Origin: Pseudo-nitzschia pungens
Lineage: Eukaryota; Bacillariophyta; Bacillariophyceae; Bacillariales; Bacillariaceae
Reading direction: 5' to 3'
Assembly: GCA_037355855.1 (NCBI GenBank)
Contig: CM074765.1
Location: 186,001-250,000 of the forward strand
DNA: 64,000 nt
Shown: positions 1 to 11,656 of the stretch, piece after piece
Position numbering within the stretch: the first letter of the stretch is position 1
Layout: every line of letters starts with the position of its first letter
The notes under the pieces: model-generated
Database searches by the model: none
The model's input: only the letters and a program-made list of their open reading frames with translations
What the model was told of the DNA's origin: nothing
Position numbers and translations under genes: made by a program

Positions 1-1396
1 ATGTCACCCATCAATCACCAATCACCAGTCACCAGTCACCAATCACTATATTATTTTTTTAAAACCCCCCAACAAACTACAACCTTACCGTAACTTACTA
101 CGAAGTACAGTAAATCTTACTTCTGTCCGGTAAGGTTATGGATGACTCTCTTGGGACTCTTTTCTTGTGCATCATGCAGTCTAAGATTAAGATTAAGGTT
201 ACCGTAACCTTATTTATTTATTGGTGGTTTTCTCAACAAAAATAGGACTTCTTACTTCTTACTACCGGTATGAATAAGGTTAAGGTTTTACCCAACCCAA
301 CCGTACATAAGATTACTCTCAATACCGTAGTACATAAGGTTTACCTCCTACCCCTGCCGGTATGGTGTTGGTACATAAGTGAAGATCTTACCGTACTGCT
401 AGATGCGAAGTACGAAGTGAAGTAAACCTTAAGTTACTTGTTTAATTAATCGTATAAATTCCATAATTTACGGTACATGTAAGATCTTAACCTCGTTCAA
501 TTTCCGTCGTGGTAACGCATAGTAACTCATAGTTAACGTTCGATGTTCCGAACCAAACAGGAACCAAGAAGCGCATCGAGAGCGGGATTGTGGATTGATT
601 CCGGTCGGTTGTAAGTTTGAAAAAGTTACCGGTAAGGTTGGTACAGGCAACCTTTTTCAAAAGTTGCTAATTAGTGCTTCTCAACATTTTAAGACTTACT
701 GCGAGTACGGTAATTAACCTTACAAGTTACAAGTCGCAAGTAAGGTTACGGAGGAGTAAGGTTACAGTTACAATTACAGTTACGAGTGCTTGCACGAATA
801 ATACCGTAAGGTTTACAGTTTCCACAAAAAACGCATGGTACGTAACCTTACCGGTACGGTAATCTTAGCTTACCTGTAGCATTCGTAATCGTATTGTTAT
901 TCGTTGGATCGTCCTCCATCCAGAGACTTTTGTACGCGTAACGACGGAATACCGTACCGTTACCGCAACGAAGAAGAAAGAAAGAAGACGGAATAACTTA
1001 CTGTAAGAAAGAAAAGACGCAAGACTTGTCCGACAGAGCAAAGCAAGACGGAACCATATTATTGTCATAGTCCCGCCATAATCTTACCCTACCATAAGGT
1101 TACCGGTACAACAATCCACGATCCCTCCATTGAATGGAGCAACGACCGAAGCGCCCTTCTCTTCTCTTCTAGTATTCTAGAATACAATTATTATTTCATT
1201 GTCTTTCCGTTTCTACGTAAGATTACCACGCACTGCATTGCGGATTTCTGAGAAGCGACGACAAACGACAAAACAAAACAAAACAAAACAAACCATCAAT
1301 CAATCAATCAATCAATCAATCAAACAGCAAAAGAATTCCCGTTCGATTTTTATCGAGCATGGCCAGAATCGAATCCGCTGAAGACAAAGGCAGACC
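1..1396. other. Intergenic region upstream of the VPS50 gene
   Basis: No convincing coding sequence is seen. The stretch is rich in copies of GTAAGGTT/AACCTTAC and TACCGGTA. Just before the gene there is an AAAAC repeat (about 1268-1292) followed by an ATCA tetranucleotide repeat (about 1295-1323). These probably lie in the promoter or 5' UTR, but no core promoter element could be identified. Confidence 0.6.
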
Positions 1397-4300
1397 ATGA
1401 AGGCAACCAGCAGCAATCCAAATCCGAATTGGAATCCAAATTGGAATTCCAATTCCAATTCCTATTCCAATTCCAATTCCAATTCCAATTCCAATTCCAA
1501 TTCCAATTCCAATTCCAATTCCAATTCCAATTCCAATTCCAATTCCAATTCCAATGCAACCCCGCAATCTCCATCCCACCGAGAACGGAGACGAATGATT
1601 CGCCCCCGTCCGGGATCGTTTGATGGCAACAACAACAACAACAACAACAGCACGAACAACAGCAACAGCAACAGCATCACGAGCAATGGCAATGGCAGCA
1701 ATTATCAACAACAACAACAACAACAACAACAACAAGACAACAACAGTCTCGTTTCGCGTTCCTCCGTGTCTCTTCTCTCGTTGGGATCGAGATCGCAATC
1801 ACATTCGCACTCGCACTCCCAATCGAGAAGAAGCACCGGTACCGCCGGCACGGCTCGTCGAAGACTCCAGGTGTGGGTCCAGCAAACCTGGAGACAGCGG
1901 AACATTCCCAGGGCGGATTTTGCGGATTTTGCGGAGAACGACAAAGCAACAAATACTACAACTACTATCAAAACAAATACTACTACTACAACTACTACTA
2001 CAAATTCAAAAACTCCCACGGCCAGAAATGTCGTTGCTGCCATGGAGAACCAGGCGTACTCCGAGAGCGGTTACAACGATCGACACTCGTCTTCCAAGCC
2101 AATTCCAAGGAAGGCAAGGAAGGCAGTGATGACGACTCCTTCGAAACCGGATCCATCGCTCGCGAAAAACCCCGTCTCGGGAAGGAACGGGAACGCCGTT
2201 TTCTTTCCAAATTCCAATTTGAATTCCAATTCCAATTTGAATTCCAATCCGAGCTGGATCGTTTCCAATGTGGACGATGCGCTCTCGGCACTGACGTCGA
2301 CACACAAATTTGTAGAGTGCTTTCCGGTGGTGCGTGGAGTCTTGCAAGATGGCGACAAGAAATGCAACGAAGGCCAAAACGATTGTCAACAAAACGAATA
2401 CGAATGCGAATACGGAATTGAATACGGAATGGAATGCGGAATCGAATGCGAACACTATCCACAATATCAACAGTATCCACAACACGAACAATATCACGAA
2501 CAATATCAACAATATCAAGCCGAATGCAATGGTAGCGAAGAATACAATGCACAATGCAACTACGAGCATCGATGCAATAATGAACAGCACAACAACCATT
2601 ATCATCATCCATATCCATATCCACACCAATACCAATACCAATACCAATACCAATATCAACACCAACATCCACACCAACATCCACACCAACATCCACACCA
2701 ACATCCACACCAATTTCCACATCCATGCGAACCCGACTGGATTTTGGACGGCCACGACGAGTGGCACGAACAGCACCGAAAATCGGAGGCGCTGCTGAAA
2801 AAGCTCTATCCCGAACCCACGGAGGGTCTGCACAAGGGAATCCTGGAGGGACTGCTCCTCTCCGATGCCGGGAGAGATGCTGATCATCCTCGTCATTGTT
2901 GTAATGATAATGATAATCACAATCACAATCATGCTAATGACACGAATGAGGACGCAGCGGCAGCAACAGCGAACATCGACGCGGAGGATCTGCTGCTTTT
3001 GAAATTCGGGAGTGCCATGGGACAACAGGAATACCAATTCGCTTCCTTTGAGGGATTCGACAACGATTATTTCAATGACGATTTCAATACCAACGACGAC
3101 ACGGACAATTACATGGACAATGGCAATGGCAATGGCAATGGCAATACTACGAATACTAATACTAATAACAACAACAACAACAACAACAACAGCAATGAGA
3201 ATGAACATGGTGTTGGGAACGAACAAGGGATTGGCAACGATCAGCAAAAAGGGAGCGACAACGAAGAGACTCCGAACGTTGTGGATGCTAATAACGGAAA
3301 CACCGACGATGAGGTTGCCAGCGGTGACATTGACGATGGCGTTGACGATGGCATTGACGATGGCGACGACGGGGAAGCAAAAAACGAAACCAAAAAGGAA
3401 AAGGAAGCTCTGCCAATGGACGAATCCAGGACCGCGCAACCCGAGTCTACCAATGCCAACAGCAATCCAAACAGCAATGCCAACAGCAATCCAAACAGCA
3501 ATGCCAACAACAACAACAATAGAAACAATAGCAATAGCAACAACAGCAACAACAGCAACAATTTCGAGGAATTCTGGCAGAATGCCATGGACGCCCCCAC
3601 GCCGGACACCGGGACCTATCCGAGCATCGGTTCCCGATCGACCTATGCGACGTCGCCGCTTTGTCCCTCCGCGGTTTCGACCCCGGGGAAAGATGGCAGC
3701 AACGAAATGGCGGATATCAACGAAACGACGGATTTGCGGCAACCGGAATTGCTGGAAGACGATTCCCACGGCAGTCAGAATTGCAACAATGGTGACGAGA
3801 ATGACGAGAATGACAATAATGACGATGGTGACGAGAATGACAATAATGACAATGATGACAATGATGACAATGGTGACAACAAGAGCAACAGAAACGAAAC
3901 CAATGATGATATCGACAGGGATACCGACACCGAGTCTGACAAAGACATGCAAATGGAAGCCGAAACGGAACCGGAATTGGAATTGGAGTTGGAATTGGAA
4001 TTGGAATTGGAATTGGAGTTGAGGAGGACGGACGCCAACCTCCACAACCGCTCGTTCGAATCCGCGTACACCACCACCGCAACCAACACCACCGGGTCGG
4101 CACGAAGCGTCACGAACGCTTTGTTCGAGTCGGCCACCGCGACCGCAATTCCGACCGCAACCGCAACCGCAACCGCAACCGAAACTGTTGCGGGCGTCGG
4201 TATCGACGACAAGGGTGACCCCTCCGTTTCCGGTGGCGCAACTTCGCTCCGGGAGAAATACGGCGCGGGACAAACGCAACGGCAGGAACAGCAGCAACGG

Positions 4301-7300
4301 CAGGAACAACAGCAGCAACGGCAGCAGCAACAGCAACGACAATATTGCTGCCGGACCCCCGTTCCTCCGCCATCGCCGATTCCGCTCCGAGCGTCCCCCA
4401 CAGCTATAACGACAACGACAACGACGACGACACCGAGCGCGACTCCCACGGCCGCCTTTCGTCCGGACGCCACACTCGAACTCGAACAGCCCACGCCGGT
4501 CACCTCGAATTTTCGGTACTACTATGCTTCGCCGAGGGAGGACGGGGACGGCAACTACAACTACAACTACAACTACAACCTGAGAAACGGCAACGACAAG
4601 GACAACCACAAGGACAAGGACAACGAAACAAACAACGATACCGCTGCTAGTGATGCGAATGCGAATGCGAATGCGAATGCGAAGCCAAAAGATTCGAACG
4701 ATCATCGGCACTCACCGGTGAGAGGACGGAGGAGGATGCTCCTGCCCGGTGGCAACTTTCACGCCGCCGTAGATTCGCCGAACCGATTCAAGCTGGACAA
4801 CATTCACCACGTCATGAATGGAAGGAACGACGACTCCTTTCACAGCAACAGCAACAGCGACGGGGGCGATAACAGTGACGGTAACAGTGACTGTAACAGT
4901 GACGAAGACAAGGATGTTCACAACAGCAGTCTCAACACCAATACGGACACGGATTACGATGGCGATGGCGATGGCGATGGCGATGGCGACCGCGATCCCG
5001 ACCACGACCACGACCACGATCACGATCACAGCAAGACGGATTACGACGAGGACGACGAGACCACCCTCGTGACGGACGGATCCATCCAATCCGGATCCAT
5101 TCCGAGCGTCGTTCAGCTCTTTACCCAATCCGTCAAGACGCTACAACCCAAGACGTCCATTGTGGTTCCCGACACGGTGCGGGCCACCACCACCACCACC
5201 ACCACCACCACCATCAAAAACAACAACAACAACACTTCCACCTCTGGTAGCAACAAACACAAACACAAAATCCAAAACGAGGACAAGCCATTCGGGAGAA
5301 GCTTCGGAATCGGAATCGGAACCGGAATGCCAACCATGCCCTCGTTTTACCTGGGACGAAACGCCTCGCTGCATTCGGACCCGACCCGGCCCGGAACAGC
5401 GGCGAGCGCTCCGTCGTCCTCGTCCCTGATATCGATGAAACGAATGATGGGACTCACCACCTCGAATCACTCGAGCTTGCTCGGAAGCCTGGGAGTAGCG
5501 GGAGTCGGTGGCGGCGACGACGAACCCAGCATAGCCTCCTCGATCGCCTCTCCCGAGGTCAAGTTCTTTCGCCGCAACCTGCTCCGGAACCGAAACGGAA
5601 ACCGATCGCAAAAGCCGAAACGATCACCCAAACACCAACAACGACGATTGGGAAAGAAATCCACCCGGAGCCTCACCAGCGCCAGCCTCCTCAGCAGCAG
5701 CCGAAATAGTTTTACCAGCGCTTACGACGACGAAGACGACGTCTACGATTCCGATCACCATCGCGATCGCCATCCCCATCGCGATCGCGGAAACAGCGAC
5801 GACGAAAACGATACCGACGACGAGGACTGCGACGAGGACGACGAAAACGAGTTCAACGACGAAGAAACGCAGTCCCTGGGATCCCTCAGCACGCTTCCCC
5901 GAGAATACTGGAACCACCCGGAATCCGATCACACCCTGCAGGAACTCCTCAAACTCGAGTGGGACTGGCTGCCCTACTGGCAGATGGACCGGCTCCTGGA
6001 CGATGACCTCGACACGGACACGGACATGGACATGGACATGGACACGGATATCGACGACGAACACGACGGCGACGGTTACGGTTACGGTTCCGATCGCAAT
6101 CCGAATCCCAACCGATTTTCCGCCGACACGGTCCCGCTCCTGCAGGACCAAATCACCCAGCAGCTCTCCAAACTCGACTCCTTTTACGGAAAGATCTGCA
6201 AAAAGGTGTACCAGCGGATCCAGCCGCACGCCGAAGAATTGCTCGCCGCCAACCAGGCGGCACTGGACCTCCAGAAAAACCTGCAGCTGTCACGGATGTA
6301 CCTGACCAAGAGCCAGAAATCCATTGCCCTGGCCAGGAACGGAAAACTTCCCGGAGAGGAAAGCCGCAACAGCAATGGCAACGGTGCTGCCAACAGCGCC
6401 GACAAAACCGATGACGGTGACGAGAACAATGACAATAACAACGACAATAACAACGACAATAACAACGACAATAACAACGACAATAACGACGACGAGGGCG
6501 TGGGGGTGCAAGGCGCCATCCAGCTGCTCAAGCTCTGGGACACCCAGCAGTCCTACCAGGACCTGCGGCGCATCGAGGCGATCATTTCCGAGATTTGCGG
6601 CCTCGAAACAACCATTGCCGAAAAAATACGCGTCTTTGACACCCACCCCACCGATTCGGTGGCGGAATCGGATTCGATCCTGGATCTGGTCCGGACGCTC
6701 CGGGAACGCCTCTCCGACGAACCCGCCCGGCGGCTGGTCTGCTTCGAGGAAGCCCGCAGCCGGGCGGAAGACTTTGTGGCGGGAACCTTTGTGCCGCGGC
6801 TCCACGAGTGCCTCTCCGAACTCACCGTCGACTGGTGCAACGCCGTGGGTCGCAGCGACCGCGAAAGAGAGGCCTACGCGGACGCCTACTCGCGCCTCGT
6901 CCGGGTGCTGCTGCGCGTCAGCGATACCTCGTTGTCCGCCTCCTCGTCGTCACCGTCACCGTCACCCTCATCGTCATCGACGACTTTCGAAACCGCCCCG
7001 CGGGGGACCCTCGCCGAAGCCATTGCCACCAGCATCCAGGCGTCCCTGATGATGGAAACCCAAAAGGCATTCGGAAGGGCGCTGCTGGATCCGACCGACT
7101 CGGAACACGAACCCTTCTCCGAGTACGAGCCACAGCTGGTCGCACTCGCGAGCAGCGAGAGCTACCTCGACGCGGAACGGCTCCCCATCTGGACCCACAA
7201 CCTCGTCACCATACGCTTCGAGTTTGAGATGAAACAGGGACACGGAAACCAACATCCTCTCCCCGCCGTCTTTCACAAGCTCTGCGTCCTGCTGGCCAAT

Positions 7301-9700
7301 GTCCTGTGCGGGATGCACAATCTGATTGGGTGGCACGACCCCGTTGAAGGTGATCGCGACGACAAAAACGAAAACGACATCGACCGCTATCTTGTTCCGG
7401 AAGAAACCCGCACCGAAATTCGCAACCAGTTGCTCAAGCGAAGGGCCTCCATCTGGAACGCGTGCATCCAGTCCATGGAAGAGTGCCTCGAGGAATACAC
7501 CAAGTGTTCCGGCAAAAAGAAGCTCTTTTCCAAGGAAACACCCGAAAGCTACGACGCCAACTGGCGGGAAGATCTCGAGGGCCTCCACGACGTTTGGGTG
7601 CTCAAGAACCAATTCCTGTCGCTGGGACCTCTGGTCTTGGAAGGCGTCCCGGACGAGGTCATCAACGACGGTAGTCTCATCGAGGACAAGCTGCTATCCT
7701 GCTGCAAGGTTCACCTTCGAACCTTCCACGTCGAGGCGATGAACACGCTCGGGATGATGTTCTACAGGGAAGACTGGAAACTCCACCGCATCCACGAGTT
7801 GCTGGGGGAGGAGCATCATCATCATCATCAGCAGCAGCCACCCCCCTCGGATCGTTCGAGCTCGGAGGGAGGCGACCCCTCCGATACCGGTGGCACACTG
7901 TGGTCGACCCTGGATAAAATTGCCGCACAATTGCGCCATCGGAAACCGGACAACGTGAATCTGCGCTGCCGGAGCCGGTGCAATGGATTTTCGAGCGCGG
8001 AGATGAGTCTAGCGTCGTTGCTAACAAGGCATCGAAATCCCTTCCAAGCAGAACGGTTGAGAACGAGCGACAAAGCTGCACCGGATGAGGGTACCGGATC
8101 CGTTTCTTGGAGAGATGAGCGGATACATGCGATACTCCATCTGTTCAAAACCCACGTCGGAGGCGACGATGCACTCACGTCGAAAATCGTCCTGAAAAGC
8201 GTCTTCGAAGGAGTGCTTCCGTGGAAGGGCCGTCTGCTGTTAATACTGGAAAAGTTGCCGGTTCTCGCGGAGGAAGCTAGCAAGGTGATGATGGGGATTG
8301 CGGATCTCTATGTGACTACCGCCTTTCGCCTATGCGCTGGCAATGCCAAGAACGAGCGGATTTTGCTCGGAATCGACGGATTCTACGACGCACCGAAACA
8401 ATCATCTGCAACCCACGGTTCGAACACACGGTCGACGTCTCAGATGTTTGCGGACTTTGGATTGCTATCCTCGCAGGGTTCGACCAACCGGCCCGCACCG
8501 TCCATATCGCCAACGGCCGAAGCGGAACTCTGTGCCCTGGTGCCCGATGAAAGCGGGGGCTTGGAGTCTCTGCGAAAATTCATGCTTGAGTCTAAGAAGC
8601 GCATGGAGGGAGTTGCCAAACTGGACCTGGTCAACAGCTGGATCACCGATCCGGTGATCCGAGAGGACACCATCGTGGAAGACTTTGCCGAAGAGACGGT
8701 GCGGGTCTTGGAACTGAGGCAGGGAGCGTCCTCCAACCACCTGGTCTTGGCCCTGGGATTCTTCGCTGCCACTAGGGACATACCCGCGTCGTGCCGCAAA
8801 CTTCACGAGTACGCCGAGCGACTCCTCGGGGCAGTGCCCCTGCTGGTGACTCTTTGTCACCGCATTTCGTGCATGAGGGCCATCCGGGGAAGTTCCGTAT
8901 TGCGAGAGGTGCGTATTGCCGGAAGAAACTTTGTGTCGCGACCCGAATTTGGTGCATCTCAACAATCGATCTCTCATATACTGTTCTTTCATTCATATCT
9001 GTCTGTCTGTCTGTCTGTCTTTCGTCCATTTACCCCTTCCAGATTGTATCCGTAGGAAACACCTGGGCAGAGAGCAAGCTACACGAACACGCGAATGGTT
9101 ATGTCGACGAGTTTTGCGACTTTTTGGCGCTGCTGTGGCGATATCTTTACGCCCGTCCCGAGAGATTGCCCATGGGAATCATGAAGATCCTGTGGGAGAA
9201 TCTGGTCGGTGGTGGATACATGGTCCTCCTTGATGGCTTCAGCAAAATACCCTATTGCTCGACGGAAGGCAGAGCCCTGATGAGCATGGATGTGGCGTCG
9301 TATCGAACCGGAATCGCTCCTTGTTCCGTAGCAAAGAGACTCGGCGACAACGATCACCCGACTTGCCCGCTTCCGAACGACGTTCAACCGTACCGCAACG
9401 TGGCATACGTCGAGACGTATGTGAAACTCTTTTACTTTCCGTCCAAGGTACGTAGAAGAAAGCGTTGATGCTTTGCCTTTTCTCTGTAAAAGAAGGAGCG
9501 CTGTCTGATCTTTCTCCTGGATTGTGTTTTGTCGCTCGCAGGATGCAATGGAATGGATCAAGGGCAACTTTCGACAGTATCATCAGCATCACATCATGAC
9601 CCTTGTGATGAACGACCGAGACTCGAAAAATCTGATGAAGCAGGTGCTCAAGTGTTATCGAGGTGCGGGGGGCAATGTCGCCACCACGATGTGTTTGTGA
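1397..9700 (+). CDS. VPS50: VPS50/syndetin-like subunit of the EARP tethering complex, with giant low-complexity N-terminal extension
   Basis: Three exons: 1397-8908, 9043-9447 and 9542-9700. The introns, 8909-9042 (GTGCGT...CCAG) and 9448-9541 (GTACGT...GCAG), both fall between codons, giving about 2691 residues; animal VPS50 has under 1000. The family part starts near residue 1500 with an acidic/aromatic LEWDWLPYW patch. A helical Vps54-N-like region follows at about 1575-1990 (QQLSKLDSFYGKI, AALDLQKNL). The syndetin C-terminal domain covers about 2290-2690; exon 2 carries FCDFLALLWRYL, KILWENLVGGGYMVLLDGF, CSTEGRALM and VETYVKLFYFP, and exon 3 continues with AMEWIKGNF. In known systems VPS50 joins VPS51-53 to form EARP, which recycles endosomal cargo. 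Residues 1-1500 are NS, N, Q, H, D and EL repeats with no domain I recognise. Translation could begin further downstream, but the frame stays open from the ATG at 1397. The family call is strong; the N-terminus is uncertain. Confidence 0.87.
1440..1555. repeat. Hexanucleotide AATTCC microsatellite encoding (Asn-Ser)n
   Basis: Near-perfect tandem copies of a 6-bp unit (TTCCAA/AATTCC) lie just after the VPS50 start codon and encode alternating Asn and Ser. Because the unit is a multiple of three, copy-number changes keep the reading frame. All six frames are open across it, which explains several overlapping false ORFs here. Confidence 0.95.
8909..9042 (+). other. VPS50 intron 1
   Basis: This 134-bp GT-AG intron begins GTGCGTATTG and ends CCCTTCCAG after a pyrimidine-rich stretch with a TCTG/GTCT tetranucleotide run (about 8998-9021). 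Removing it joins the frame ending at 8908 to the one starting at 9043, which restores the continuous syndetin C-terminal domain. Confidence 0.85.
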
Positions 9701-9962
9701 TGCCACGGATCTCAATTGATTGACATCCGTAAAGAAGAAAACAACATATTAATAGGAGGAATTGAGTATTCTTCAAAATTTCTGTGTTAGAATCAAAGTT
9801 CTTCTATACTGTATATAATGGGATTATCAAAGTAGCCTATTGAAATGCTTGCGCTTTCCCTCCATGCACAGAGGTTGGACGTTCTCTGACGGTGCGATCT
9901 TTCACACCTTGCTCGCCGAATAGAAATTAGCGCATTCTTCCGTCTCCAATAGGAAATTCGAG

Positions 9963-10274
9963 CTATTGCTTTTCCTTCGTCTTTGGCGTCTCTTCCAGGA
10001 TTCTGAGTGCCCGCGTAACAATGGTCAGGGCGGATAATGATGATGATGACGATGACGATGACGATGGCAGGTGGTAGTCAAAGTCCGAGGAGTCGCCACC
10101 TAGAAACTCAAAGTCTTCGGTCAACAGTGGAGGCACGGTTGTATCGAAATCGATTCGTTGGTCGTGCGTGAACAAGGAATGTGGGATGTTTGGAAGATGC
10201 CCAGCGGAGACTGCCTGTGCATGTGCCGTGCGCAGCTCTTGGTTGGAGATGAATTTTGCCATGGCGTTGTTCAT
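9963..10274 (-). CDS. Small protein of unknown function
   Basis: This 103-residue ORF has a true ATG at 10274 and runs convergently towards VPS50, with 3' ends about 260 bp apart. The first 70 residues have mixed, natural-looking composition (Met-Asn-Asn-Ala start, HLPNIPHSLFTHDQ, and an acidic stretch with FEFLGGDSSDFDYH). An eight- or nine-residue Ser run, encoded by a GAT/GAC repeat, follows. The C-terminus is Lys/Glu-rich. I recognise no domain, signal peptide or membrane segment. It could be a small gene, the first exon of a longer one, or a chance ORF. Confidence 0.4.
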   Translation of the reverse strand: MNNAMAKFISNQELRTAHAQAVSAGHLPNIPHSLFTHDQRIDFDTTVPPLLTEDFEFLGGDSSDFDYHLPSSSSSSSSSLSALTIVTRALRILEETPKTKEKQ

Positions 10275-11656
10275 TGTGCTTCGTATTCTACTGAGTTTCG
10301 GTTTTGTACCCTAAGCATTCCAGCGAGACGACGATTGGTAGAACGAATGAATTGTGAGAGTGCAAACCTTTCGGTTTGACTCCAAAAATACCGGTACTTG
10401 CACTGGCACTTCGTTCTCTGGGGATCGAACAAAACAATAATACATAACCTTACTGACGACTTCAGGGAGTTTTTGGGACGACTTCTCCCAGAATGTTTCT
10501 GAATTTTGTGGTCTCCGATCATGGAAAATCAATCAGATATAACTACTCAGTAGGCTTTTATTATTAAAAATAATAATAATAACAACATGATCATACACGT
10601 AGTAAGTTCGTGATCTTCGGATAGGAACATAATTACTTACTCTTTAGAAATATGAATAATCCGTGTTTTATTACTTATTAATCTATATCAAACTTATAAA
10701 GATGAAGGATCCGTACAGAACCTAGGATAAAATGAGTTCTTCTTTTATAAAAGAAAGAATATTCATATATGCTATAAATGTTTGTGGGTCTCAGATTTGA
10801 AAACTTTTATCAATTGGGCGCATACAAATTATTATAAGTGATTGAAGAGGGAATAAATCTTAATGAAACGGTATTTGGAGAACTAGATTACTTAAATATT
10901 TTCCTTTCCTTCGCGAAGAAGATGTCGCGAAGCTTTTCGGATGGATTTCGTGAATATTTCGGGTCTCAGAACCAGATTCCATTTTTAAGGTGTGTTGAAT
11001 GGAATCTCACGCACAAAAATTTTATGAGACAAGCCTAATTGTAAGTCTCATTTTTAATCGTCGGAGGCTTGGTACCATGTCATTCAATGTGACAGAAACG
11101 AACCGTGGGTCTGGATCGGAAGTCGAGGTTCGTCATGCGCTGACGCGAAAACTCCTCCATATTCAAATCCTACAAGGCAATCTGTTACCGCAACGTCATC
11201 ACCCAGACCCCATAATTCCTAATCGTGAAATCGTGAAAACATCCCTCTAATTAAAAAAATACTTTGTAATCATTTTCAAAATTGGCTCTCGAGTACGCGC
11301 ACTGTACGTACGGAACTACTACGTATCTACGTAACGTTAAGGTACCACTAAAGATTGGAAATGAGCTCTTTTTCCATCAGACTCACGAACACCATAGAAT
11401 TCCGAAGTCTCAAGTTGACTTCCCCTCTGGTGATTTCTTCCTGCCGGAGGAAAATGGGAAATGGGGAGAAATCTTCTTGGAGATGTAGCACATGAATTGT
11501 CTTGGTAGATACGAGTACAAGCACCGTACCAGTTTCGCTTCGATACGAAAAGTAAACGCGTCAAATCCCCAACAACGAATTTCATGTCCATCCACCACAT
11601 CGTCATCCGTCATCGTTGTCCCAAAACAAAGTTCTGGTCCGAGACGTTCGATTCAA
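10275..11656. other. Intergenic region, AT-rich
   Basis: Nothing convincing is seen. Several short ORFs of 60-90 codons occur, but none has a recognisable motif or splice partner. The 10550-10900 part is notably AT-rich, with AATAAT-type tracts. Confidence 0.5.

Noticed and set aside
2006..4711. A 901-codon open frame on the minus strand opposite VPS50
   Set aside because: It is antisense to the repeat-rich coding region; tri- and hexanucleotide repeats keep all frames open. Its translation is Val/Ile/Arg monotony with no domain.
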